A stretch of 64,000 nucleotides of DNA from Malus domestica. Lineage: Eukaryota > Streptophyta > Magnoliopsida > Rosales > Rosaceae. Each line of letters begins with the position of its first letter. The stretch's first letter is position 1. This document shows, piece after piece, positions 10,559-20,681 of this stretch. The notes under the pieces are model-generated. The model saw only the letters and a list, made by a program, of their open reading frames with translations, had not been told where the DNA came from and searched no databases. The stretch lies in assembly GCF_042453785.1 (NCBI RefSeq), contig NC_091677.1, positions 22,755,501 through 22,819,500 on the forward strand, written 5' to 3'. The position numbers and the translations under genes were made by a program.

Positions 10559-13500
10559 TTAAGGAGAAGAGGGAAGAATAGTGCTGAGCAGAGCCTTCAA
10601 CTCCAACCACCGCACGTCGGCCATGAGGACTTCGGCTTGCCGATTCTTTTTGTCCAGCTTCAACCGCTCGACCCGTTTTTTGGCTGCCGCATACTCGGTT
10701 AGGCGATCCTTCCCGCCTGACTCGAAGTCTCTAGCAAGCTCGGAAGCAATGGCCGACCGACATTTTGCTAGTTCAGCCATCTGACGGTCGAGCTCGGCTA
10801 ACGCGTCTCCTTTTGCCCGTAGATCGTCAATCTTCGGACGGAGGGTGTCTTGAACGGCCATGGCGGCTTGCAGGTCTTGTTCGGCCTTTAGAGCGGTCTG
10901 GAAGATACTAAATGTCTCCCGAACGCGCTCCAAGGAAGATGATGCCCGAACAATGGCATCTCCGCTCAGGCGACCGTCGGCCCCAAGGTCGTTCAGACAC
11001 ACGCCGAGCAGATCAAGACCGTTGCGCTCAAGTACTTGCGATGATGAGAGCGACATGACTTCTCGCAGCTGGGTTAGGGGGCTGGGATCGGCAGCTTCGG
11101 TCGTAGCGGCCGAAGGACCAGACTCTGCAGTAGTACTGGAGAGGAGGGCTTTGAATTCGACCTCCCAGGAAGCCTGCACATACAAATCAGGTTAAGTTTA
11201 AAGAAGTCATGACAGGAGTAGCAAGAAGGTTTCGTTTTTTTAAACCTCCCGATAGGAGACCTCGGCCATGTCTCCAGGATCGTTGGTCGAACCTAAAGAA
11301 CTCAATGGCCGAGCCCAGTGTTTCAGGTTGCTTCTCAATTCACGCGGCCGATGGAGGTTATCTACGTTTGATGGCCACTGAGGCGGCCACGAAATATAGA
11401 TAACGCCCTTCGGCGCATAGAATTCTCGGTGAAAAGAATGTACATGCACCTGACATTTATTATTTTCTTCGTTTAGAATTCTAAAGAAAAAAACAATCAA
11501 GGAAAGATGGTCGAAGGTGCTTACAAAGGCTGAGGTAGCCTCCTGTGGAGGAATGTGGAAGCCCTGGTCTTGAGGATGAACAGGCGATTCCGCCGTTGCC
11601 TCGGGTTCCTCGACCGGTCGTTTTCCACGGTCGGCTGTGGAAGGGCCGACTGGAACAGCTGCTTCAGAGGAGGCAGGGACGTCCTGGTCCTGTGAGGGAG
11701 CGAGATGTTCGGCCACCGGGGTCGATTCCTCGACTGGGCGCTTGCCACGATCAGCCGTGGAGGGGCCGGCTCGAACCGCCGTCTCAGACACTAGAGGAGG
11801 TGGTTGGCGAGGATGAGGACGGTGTGCCGGCGGGACTTCGTCGCTCCCTTCGCTTTCTTCTAGAACGAAGACCGAGGGCTTTGGATTTTTCGGGGAGGTT
11901 TCCTCGGCCGTAGAGACCACCTGTTGAGGGACATGTGCCTTCTCGACGGAGGGAGGTATGACTTGTTTCTCGGCCAGGGGTTGGCCGGCGGCTAGAGAAG
12001 GGGAAGCACTGGGAGTCGTCGTCCCCGTAGTGTGACTGAGATGACGTGGATCTCCCGTGCACCTTTCTTCGCCAGTCGTTTGACCCGCTTGGCAGGCGGG
12101 GAAGGCTCGATAGCCGGCTCGGCCTCTTGGCGAGGCCGTTTGACCAGCACGACCCTACCAGCGGGTTTGTCTTTTTGGGCCACGACCGATTTTTTCCCGG
12201 CCATGGTAGCGGCAACTACCTCCGTTTTTCTCAAGGGCCGACTACCTAAGAAGACAGGCAATTCAGTAAGGCAAATTAATATGCAAAAAAAAAAAAAAAA
12301 AAAAAAAAATTGAACAGGTACCTTGAGTATGAGGGGCCGAGGCCTTCTTAGGTCGGTCACCAAAGAGTCTGCTCAGCACATCCTCGACCGGCGCACCAAA
12401 GAACTCCTGGGTGTAATTTTCCCACCACTCACCGAAGGTGTCGGTGCAATGGGTTTCTGGGGTGGCTGGTCGAAGGCGGAATTTTTGGCAGCGCTCTTGG
12501 AATTCCCTCACGGCGGTTCTACACTTCTTCTCCGAGGAACGAGGTTCATGACCACGGCTTAGGACTGTTCGGGAGGAGAGAAGGGGGACGGGGCAGCCCT
12601 GAAGGTAGCCGAGCTGTCGGGCAATGAAGTTCGGATGATATACTTCCCAACCCGACCGTTTCCCATCACAGCCGAGAGGGAGGTCGCGAGCAAGCACAAA
12701 CGACCCCCAGGTCTGACGAAGATCGGCGTCTTCCTCCGAGCTCCATGTAGAGGTAGGCAGCCTGATGGAGGAAGGATAGTCTCGACGACGACATATCAGG
12801 AACTCGTCGTTGGAGAAGTCGTCGAGAGCGAAGAGGTACCGAAATACCTCTTCGGCTTGATGGGGAGGTATCGGTCGAGAGGCCAGTTGAGGTCCAAGCG
12901 CCTCTGTTGGTAAGAAGTCAGCTATGGCCGGCCGAATGGAGGCAAAGTATACTTGCAACCAGAGTTGGAAGACCCAGAGAGGACCATTCTGGTGTGGGTC
13001 GACCTTGTGGAGGGTCACCTCGGCCAGGCAACGGAAAAGTTGGGCGAGAATGTTGGAACTCAGTGCCAGGACGTGTCCACTAGCCAGGGCTTCGGCTACC
13101 GGCATGTTCTCGACCAAACACTTGTTTGACTTGGTACAACAAATGTATTTGTTGTACCAATAGAAGAGGAAGGCTTCATGCTCTCCCTCTCGCAGGTCCT
13201 CTTCTCCTCGGCCGGCGAAGTGAAGATAGAGGGTGTTGTAATTACAGAAGTTCTTGTGGAGCTTCTGAATGTCTTCATTCGACGGGATGTGACCGTCACG
13301 GTTCAGGGTCTCGAAGGCTCGACGGTCGAAAAACGTCTTCAGGTCGATATTCGACGGGTGCCCAGAAAGTGTCGCGTCGACAAGGATCCCGGTTGCCGAA
13401 GTCCCCAGAATGGCAGTGATATCCAGGATGGTGGGACCAATGGGACCCAGAGGAAGAACCATTGTGTTGGTGGCCGAGCACCAGAAGCACAGAGCGGCTA

Positions 13501-13882
13501 GGAGAAGCTCCTTGTCGAGGACGATTTCCATGGACGAAAGGAGGATGGCGTCGTAGATGCCGAGAGCATTCCATTGCTCGCCAAAGAGTCGTTCCATTCG
13601 AACAACCCAGGTTGCCCAGGTTGTGGTCGTCGAGGGCCAGAAGCCCTGGGGCTTCGCCGCATCCCATCGCGACCATTCAAACCCTTGAAGCAGGGGTGTT
13701 AGGCAGTGCTCCTGTAGAAGGCCGATGATAGTCGACGGTATTGTAGCCTTGAAGAGAGGACCCAGGATTTGGTACTGAGTGCTCATGTCGTTTTCAAACC
13801 GTATGGTCTTGATCGAGCTCCGATCAAGAATCTTCTGGTGCTGGTCACATTCCCTGGAAAGCTTGGAGATGAAGGACGCCAT
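10559..13882 (-). CDS. Antisense spliced gene with plant mobile domain (PMD) inside the Tat element
   Basis: A multi-exon gene runs opposite to gag-pol. Exon A is 13882-12322 and codes for about 520 residues starting MASFISKL. Its GPTILDITAILGT segment and W..W patterns match the aminotransferase-like plant mobile domain, known from MAIN/MAIL1 proteins and from transposons. A 76-bp intron (12321-12246, GT..AG, with a 20-base T tract) leads to exon B, 12245-11246. Exon B is basic and Pro/Ser-rich with an internal duplication around GPSTADRGKRPVEE. A 72-bp intron (11245-11174) then leads to exon C, 11173-10559, an acidic coiled-coil tail. Phases at the second intron match exactly. Exon B needs one frame change near 12000-12080, so the copy is damaged there or has an intron I missed. 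Function unknown. Extra antisense ORFs are known in Tat/Ogre elements. Confidence 0.72.
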
Positions 13883-14025
13883 TTGTAAGAAAGAAGCACG
13901 GAGTAAAAGGGTTTTCTGGGTTGGGGATTTAAGACGAAGACTTGGAATGGAGAAATGCACTGGAAAGCAATGGCAGAGAAGTTCAGGAAGTTTGAGAGCG
14001 TAAAGTACGAATTAGGGAATTTCGG

Positions 14026-14033
14026 TATTTATA
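14026..14033 (-). promoter_or_regulatory. TATA box of the antisense PMD gene
   Basis: On the minus strand TATAAATA occurs about 145 bp upstream of the PMD ATG. This is a suitable distance for a TATA-driven start with a roughly 110-base leader. It suggests that the antisense gene has its own promoter, separate from the LTRs. Confidence 0.55.
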
Positions 14034-14223
14034 GAGTTGTGGGGGGAAGAGCAATCGTTCGAAATTCAAAACAAAGGGCAAAATAGACCAAATGAATCGT
14101 GGATCATGATGAACATTTGGGAAATGCAGGTGAGAAGATCGAAGGTTTCAGATGTTGGAGGCGCACGATTGCGTGTGACGGCGAAATTAATGACGAAAGA
14201 CGGTTCGATGCTTGCATGATGAC

Positions 14224-14270
14224 AAGTGGGCTCACGGACTGAGGTAGTGGCTCACGGATTGAGATAGTGG
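14224..14270. repeat. Short tandem duplication in antisense promoter region
   Basis: Two 20-bp copies of a GCTCACGGA(C/T)TGAG(G/A)TAGTG unit sit side by side, upstream of the antisense TATA box. The role is unknown. Confidence 0.6.
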
Positions 14271-14489
14271 TCATAATGGCAAGACGGTTCGGGCAGGCGC
14301 ACGCTTCAGACGTCATTATTGGGGATTGGCCATGTTAGAGGATGCCACGTGGCGAGTGGTTTAGCATGATCAAGATCGTGCGATCGTGTTCAATAAATGC
14401 GCCTTGGAACTCGGGTATTAGGATTCTGAGTGGTAGATTCGCTTCTTCAAGGCCGAAACTCGGCCGAAGGTTTCAGGCCGAGGACCTCA

Positions 14490-14504
14490 GAAGCGAGGGG
14501 GCAA
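14490..14504 (+). other. Polypurine tract of the Tat element
   Basis: The purine-rich tract GAAGCGAGGGGGCAA sits directly before the TGTT start of the 3' LTR, as needed to prime plus-strand DNA synthesis. Confidence 0.75.
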
Positions 14505-15440
14505 TGTTTGGGCCCAAAATAGCAGTTTGGGCCGAGGGAGGAATCACTCTCGGCCCGGGAAGCCGTACGGCGAAAGGGTCATGGAGCGTTCAGCTCATGG
14601 GCTTCCAAGCCTAGGTCGGTTAAATCAGAATGCAAGTTGAGTCCTAATACAATAGGGACTCTCGACGAGATCAGTAAACTAGAAAGCGAATCCGGCTCAG
14701 TTAAGGACTAGATTCGTAGTCCTAGCAGAGATAGGACTGATCAAGGTAATGTTAATCCGGAGAAGGAAACCTAGTTCGAATAGGATTGGAATTCGGGCTC
14801 GGTGTTCTGCTACTATAAATACAAGACATTCAGCAACGGAAAAGACCCCACAAAATCAATACAAAATTGCCCTGCGCAAACTCTCACAACTTGTGATTTT
14901 TCTTTTTCCTTTTTCGCTGACACATCTTCCGTTGGCATCAACAGCACTGTGGAAGCAACCGGTGATATCTTAAGTCGGCATAGATAGCTCTGTCACCGTA
15001 GAGTCAGTCGGTCTCGCAGTACCTTCCGTTGGCATCAACAGCACTGCGGCGAGAACGATTGATTACCTATCCAAGTCTCGGTCGAGAAGGGTTTCTAAAT
15101 CCTTATTGGTTGAGGTCATCTCATCAGCCTTCTCAGCGAAGTGAGGCGTTACAGTTATTACATTCGGCACATTGAAAGCCGAATTTGATATTGAACTTCG
15201 TAAGAATAGTAACCTTGTCTTCAGGTTCGAGAGCCCAAGAGGCCGAGACGTGTTCCTTTCTCGGCCGCAATCGCAAGACGCAGAAGTCAGTAGCGCGACC
15301 TAACGCAACATCAACAAATTTACTCCTCGGCCGAGCTCGGCCGACGAGTTGGCACGCCCCGCATTCACCGAAGGACGTAGTTAGCTTATAGATTACTCGG
15401 CCTGCGCGCCACGTAGGCTTTGTAGTTTCTAGGGTCAACA
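14505..15440 (+). repeat. 3' LTR of the Tat gypsy element
   Basis: The 936-bp partner of the 5' LTR ends AACA and is followed by the target duplicate GTAGC. It contains a 28-bp block near 15087-15114 that is absent from the 5' LTR. A GAG at each end of the block suggests a microhomology-mediated deletion in the 5' copy. TATAAATA is at 14814-14821. Confidence 0.95.
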
Positions 15441-15488
15441 GTAGCATTATCCTTTGTTCTTGAGAACAACAATTTTGCAGAAACAAAG

Positions 15489-15682
15489 GAAATTGGATCC
15501 TCTCCGAGGCAAGGCCTCGGGACCCTCCTGATCCACTAACACGGATCGTTAGCTTTTGATTTAACTGTTATAATTAATATAATTTTAGATGGACCTTCTG
15601 TTTATAACTGCAGGATCAAAATTTAACGATCCGTATTATTAGGGTATGAGGCGAGGATTTGCCGCAGAGAAGATCCAATTAC
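15489..15682. mobile_element. Fold-back MITE with 9-bp TSD
   Basis: This 194-bp element has imperfect terminal inverted repeats: AATTGGATCCTCTCCG at the left against AATTGGATCTTCTCTG read from the right on the minus strand. An inner ACGGATCGTTA arm is also paired. It is flanked by GAAACAAAG on both sides (15480-15488 and 15683-15691). A 9-bp duplication points to a Mutator-type non-autonomous element. It lies just upstream of the LETM1-like promoter. Confidence 0.75.
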
Positions 15683-15752
15683 GAAACAAAGAGTCCAAAA
15701 CCTGAAAGAAAACAGAACCGCTGGCGGGAGAAAAACTCTATGACAGAGAAAA

Positions 15753-15758
15753 TATAAA
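15753..15758 (+). promoter_or_regulatory. Probable TATA box of LETM1-like gene
   Basis: TATAAA lies 127 bp before the chosen ATG and is followed by a CT-rich leader (15779-15798), a common plant 5' UTR feature. The gypsy element ends only about 310 bp upstream of this box. Confidence 0.5.
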
Positions 15759-15884
15759 ATATTTCTTGGGAGTTTCTGCACTCTCTCTCTCTCTCTGTGC
15801 CTCGACGGCCACGCTGCTGAAAGCCTCCTTTTTTATGACTTACATGGATCCATTTTGCTTCCCTTTTCTCTGTTTCGGATTTCC

Positions 15885-18800
15885 ATGGCTCTCCATTTGT
15901 CTCCCATCAAACCTCACCTCTTTAACCACTCGTAAGCTCTCTCTCTCTTTCTCTCTCTCCCCTCACACAGATACCGTATATTTTAGACCACGTTAATAAA
16001 TTATTATTATTATTATTGCCTTTAAAATTCTGGTATCTGGGTCTAATTAGAAATTTGGTTATGTGGATTGTTCATGGCTCATAGGAATTTGCTTCTGTTG
16101 GTTGAATTGATATCCAGATTCTGTATTCAAATGGGGTTTTGAGGTTTTCTTTTTAAATTACTTCAAATTGCTTTTAATTAAATTAACATTTGGGTCCAAC
16201 AAAAAAAGAGTTAACATGCAGTATTGGTCCAAATTCTGTGAAGTTGATAACTTTGATACAATTTCAGTTCTGTTTGTATATAGACAAAACAAACAGAAAC
16301 CAAGGAAGAAGACTAAATGTCATAAAATATCTAGTGGTAGAATTGCCATGTTCACTTACATGGAATAAGATTTGGAATCATTTTGATTCTTGACTTTCCT
16401 GCGTTTAGGAATATATGGAATCGTCGGGTTTCTCTTAAAATCCGTAATCCAATAGCTGAAAATCAAGAATCACAACAATTTGGGAGGGGTTGATCCCATT
16501 TTCCATTCCTTCTAGCCCTTGCTTCATAACTTACCCCATTCTAAGTCAACGTGTAGTTTATTGTCAAAACTCCTTCAATCATAAATTCTGATAGCAACTT
16601 CTCTTTTTGGGACAGAAGAAGATCTGTCAGATCAGAAAACCGGCAAAAGACAATTGCCAATGTGCATAAGCCTTCAAGGTGCAGCACAAATGAACAAGGA
16701 ATCTATGGCTTTTCGACAAAAATTCATGTGCTTGGTTTATTGGTTAGGTGTTACAATTCGTCGACGTGGTCTTCATCTTGGACCTCATCATCTACAGCTT
16801 GTACAGCTTATTCTCGTCAAACAACTTGTGAGAATGGTGCCTCAGTGGCTAGTACTCGTAATCATGAAAACGAATTTAATCGGGTTAATTGCCTCGAATG
16901 GGTCTTACATGAATCAGCTAGGAGCTTCTCCGTTGCAGTTGAGTCACTTGAATTGCCAGGAAGCGGTCCAGAGCTTGCAATGGCATGGTCTGGGAAGGAT
17001 GTCCATCAATGGCATAAGCGGATTTCTTACCAGGTCTAACATATCTTTTGCTTTCCTCAAAGCATGTTACAAATATTTTATAATGCCTATAGAACAAATT
17101 GTTTTGGCTGTTGAATTGTGTTAGCATGATTAGCGTCAGTATTTGAAAGGTGGTTTTGCAGCATTTTCTGCATCTCTTTTATTTGTTTGGATCACTGAAT
17201 TGAGCAAGATGTAAACTAGTTAGTACAAATGAATTTTATAATGGACTACCATGGCTGTGCAGGTTGCAGTTTACTCTTTGTTGAAAACAGCAATCGAAGT
17301 AGAAATCTTGCTTTCCAGTGAACGTCATTGCAGCGCTTTTCCAGTTAGAGATATGTAAGTTTTCTCTGTTAAACCTTAATATGGTAAATTGAATTTGGTT
17401 GTCTTAGTTATAGTGCCTTAACTGAACAATGTTTGACTTAGTAATCATTTTCTAAAGAAAATGTGTCAGACTGAATGTTTAAACTTTGCTTAATATGTTC
17501 TTAGCTGAGCATTACTGTGCCTTTTCCATTTTGGATGCAAATATTGAATGTCTAAACTTTTCTTAATTCGGTGTTTTATCTGTTTCAGATTGACCCCAAA
17601 GATTGATTTGATTGGCGAATACATCGAGAGTGAATTGAACATGAGGCACTCAGAATTAGTTGAATGGTTTAGAGTGGTGGAACAGCCGCTTATTGCAGGA
17701 TTTTTCACTCCCTTGTTGAGGAAGTGGTCTATGGAATATGCAGGAAGGTTTGCTCAAATAATTTGTGCTCTTAGCCTAGTATATGAAAAGTCTTGTGTTA
17801 TCATTTGCCACAACAATCAGTACATTTATGTTTTCAATATACGACGGATTCCTGTGCACTATTTTATGCAGATGCAGTGACATTAACCTGTCCATCTGAA
17901 ATTAAGCATATAGCCCTAAACAAAGAAATCTTCAGTGGTGTTGCAGGGATGGTTGTGGCTATAAGCTGCTGTGCTGCAGTGGCTAAATTGGGTTACGGTC
18001 GTGTTAAGTGCCCTTATTTTGCATTTTCACTTGGCGATGTAATTGTAGAGCTCATGGATCACTCACACAGTCTTGTGTCAGTGGAAAGACTACATAACTT
18101 AGCTACCGAGGCAGGATTTGAATTGGATTTCCTGTCCCATTTCGGTAGAAAGGTTCTGCTGAGCAACAAAAGTGAAGAGGTAGAATTTTGGATTGGGTTG
18201 GCTTATAAAAAACTATCAACGGCATTCAACAAAGAAAGTATGATCCTAGGCAAGCAGAATTTTCATCACAAGGTCAAATTTATATTTCATGATATTATCT
18301 TCAGACTCTGGGGTCTCAGATGCATTAATCAATTGCTAACTTGGCCCTTCTTTTATTTTTATTTTATTTATAAATTTAGAACCTTCAGCTCAGGTCTCGA
18401 GCGTTTAATTATTGCTCTTATTTATCAAGTTTTGACAGGTTCAAGGAGATACTTTGGCTATCTTAGGACTTTTTGCATATCTTGGGAGAAGGACTAGATT
18501 ATTCTTGTCAAGGATGGGCATAAAGGATCTTGATGAGCTAGTTAAGGACTTCCTCAGGTAAACGGCTTCACGCTTAAATGTTTTAATCCAAAAGTACCAA
18601 AAACATAAGAGGTTGTATTGTCTGCCTGCAGCTACTTGGAGTGTGGTAGCCTTTTCATTCACCCAGAGCTTTCTTCCATAGCAGTTTATCAACACTTCAT
18701 GGAGGTCCATTTCTAACCTTAGTAATTTTGATGCAGGTGAAAAATGCAAATCATACTAATCTTTAAGGTTTACCTTTATAGGTGGTGACTGATGAAATTG

Positions 18801-20681
18801 GATGGCTTGATTTCTATGCTGCATGTCCTCCGAAAAGAAGTCAAGAGAGGCGAAAAGGCAAACTGCATGCCATCCAGGCAGAGAAAGAGATTGCTCTGTC
18901 TGCTGTTTTTACTGTATGCTATGATGTTTTCTCTGGGTTTGCTCACTTCAGTCGTTCAACTCAACAGTCCTTAGACACTCATTTGCTAGACTTCTTGCTC
19001 CACAGGTAAAACATTCCCATTTTTTTCGTTGAGGTTTGCTTCCGTAAGTTTTTACTATTTGTTAAGGTGGCCAATGAGGTTTTCAACATTGATTTCTCAG
19101 CCAGAGCTTGCTAACTGTTTGTTTGGAAGACTACTGGGCTGCTTATGATAAATCATGGTATTATCTCTCTGGTGGGTTTGTTACATTCTATTTTCGAGAC
19201 TAAATCAGAACTACCACAGAGGAAAGAGATAAATGTGCTTGTTTTTCGTTCTTATTTTTCTTTTCAAAGCAGTGAGTTGTTTAAGATTACAGAACCTGGT
19301 GCTCGTCGCACATCATTTGTAGGATCCATAGTTGCATCCAAGTTATCTGTAACAATGGAGGCGCAACAAGAGCCAAGTATCTTGACAACGTCAGAAGATT
19401 GTCAAAATTATAATCCTCAACGCAGGCTTAACCTGAGAAAGGTATTTACTTTCGAAAAAAACAACTACTGCTGTAAAAAAAAAATCAAATGAAATAAATA
19501 AATTAAGAATAAAAGAGCTTCATATATAATGATAGTTTACCAGTAGCTACGTTATCAGTCTCAGAGAAATATATTAAGTTAATTAACTGAGCAAAAGCGT
19601 TGCATGGTCTCTACACTCTCTACTTGGTTTCTACCGCTGCATATTATCTAATTGTTTCTTACATGGTTGTGACCATTTATTTCCTTCAATGGAAGGATTC
19701 CCCCTCTCCCGGGACGGAAACTATAAGCTCTATGGAGGAGGGAAGTGCCACGAAAGCAAAATATCATCAGCGAAGTTTAGTTAGGAAGTATAGCAACAAG
19801 CTGGTATCTACAAGCTCCGTAAGTCTAATAATCCATTGCTTCTTAGAGATGAGTTTATATCTATGTCTTGTTGAACTAAATTACATGTTATATGTGATGC
19901 TAATACTCAACATTTTTTTTTTTTAAATTTTTTTTGTAAGGATATATTGATGGGTACTCAGTTGCTTATCATAGACATAACGACTTCCGCAGAGCTACTC
20001 CTCAAACAATTGCGTGGCCACAAGGTTACAAGGCTGGAAAGAAAAAAGTTGAAAAGAACGCTAAATGACATTACTTCACTTATACCAGTTACAATTCTCA
20101 TGTTACTTCCTGTAAGCACTAATTTGACCTTTTTTTCTTTCCTAGTGTTTTCATTTCCTTGCACAACGTAGCTAGTTACCTTTTAGCATTATATAGATTT
20201 ACGAAAAGAAAAAGACATCGATTGAACAGCTGCTACTAAAACTATTGGTTGCATTCACCGCAGTTGCATTTTGAGCTAGCTCATGCTGTTCTCTATGATA
20301 TGTTAAAATGCTTGTGACTATTATATTTGTACATGAGTCAGATTTTATCCCAAGCAGTTAATAAGCGAATTATACAAAGTCAACTATTTATCTTCCTTTT
20401 CTGTGACAAGGTATCAGCTGTAGGTCATGCTGCCATGCTAGCAGCAATCAACAAGTACATACCTGGCCTGGTAACGTAAATTTCCCTTTGCCATTTTTGT
20501 ATCCTTCTTTTGAAGAAAAATCAATTTTGTAATTCATAATCGTAATTTTTACTGCACGTAGATTCCATCTCCATATTCTTCGGAGCGGCTGGATGTCGTG
20601 AAACAACTAAAGAGAACCAAGAAGATGGAAGTAATTAGGACATGGAACAACCTTGAAGATCCATCTTCTAGAATAACGTAA
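15885..20681 (+). CDS. LETM1-like protein, 14 exons, 723 aa
   Basis: This gene encodes a LETM1-like protein of the plant At3g11560/At5g06220 type. Coding exons are 15885-15931, 16616-17033, 17263-17354, 17589-17747, 17936-18272, 18439-18557, 18632-18704, 18782-19005, 19101-19157, 19270-19441, 19696-19818, 19941-20111, 20411-20470 and 20562-20681. All phases agree, giving 2,172 nt and TAA. Recognisable blocks are NCLEWVLHESARSF, DLIGEYIESELNM, VAISCCAAVAKLG, a KDLDELVKDFLS segment, VTDEIGWLDFY, VFTVCYDVFSGFAHFSRST and, in exons 12-13, the LETM1 core (TLNDITSLIPVTILMLLP, then GHAAMLAAINKYIP). The last exon codes for a basic-acidic tail. LETM1 proteins proper act in cation/proton exchange in the mitochondrial inner membrane; this plant subfamily is uncharacterised and may be organellar. 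The start was chosen because it opens the only frame that splices in phase 2 to exon 2. Confidence 0.88.

Larger units (their letters stand above)
2769..15440 (+). mobile_element. Complete Tat-lineage Ty3/gypsy LTR retrotransposon (12.7 kb)
   Basis: This full-length LTR retrotransposon is bounded by direct LTRs of 908 and 936 bp that begin TGTT and end AACA. It is flanked by the 5-bp target duplication GTAGC (2764-2768 and 15441-15445). The order is LTR, PBS, gag, protease, RT, RNase H, integrase, then a long 3' region with an antisense gene, a purine tract and the 3' LTR. RNase H before integrase and the extra antisense ORFs after pol are typical of the Tat/Ogre clade. By hand I count about 14 substitutions between the LTRs plus one 28-bp indel, roughly 1.5 percent, so the insertion is young. 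Even so, the pol frame is broken in several places, so the copy is probably non-autonomous. It sits between the COX19 gene and the promoter of the LETM1-like gene. Confidence 0.95.

Noticed and set aside
11209..13728. Plus-strand ORFs opposite the PMD gene
   Set aside because: They mirror the minus-strand coding exons, have skewed composition and match no family.
17793..17935. Alternative acceptor giving a longer exon 5 in the LETM1-like gene
   Set aside because: Splicing at the earlier GATGCAG introduces a stop in the reading phase; the acceptor at 17935 joins YAG to SGVAGM as in the family.
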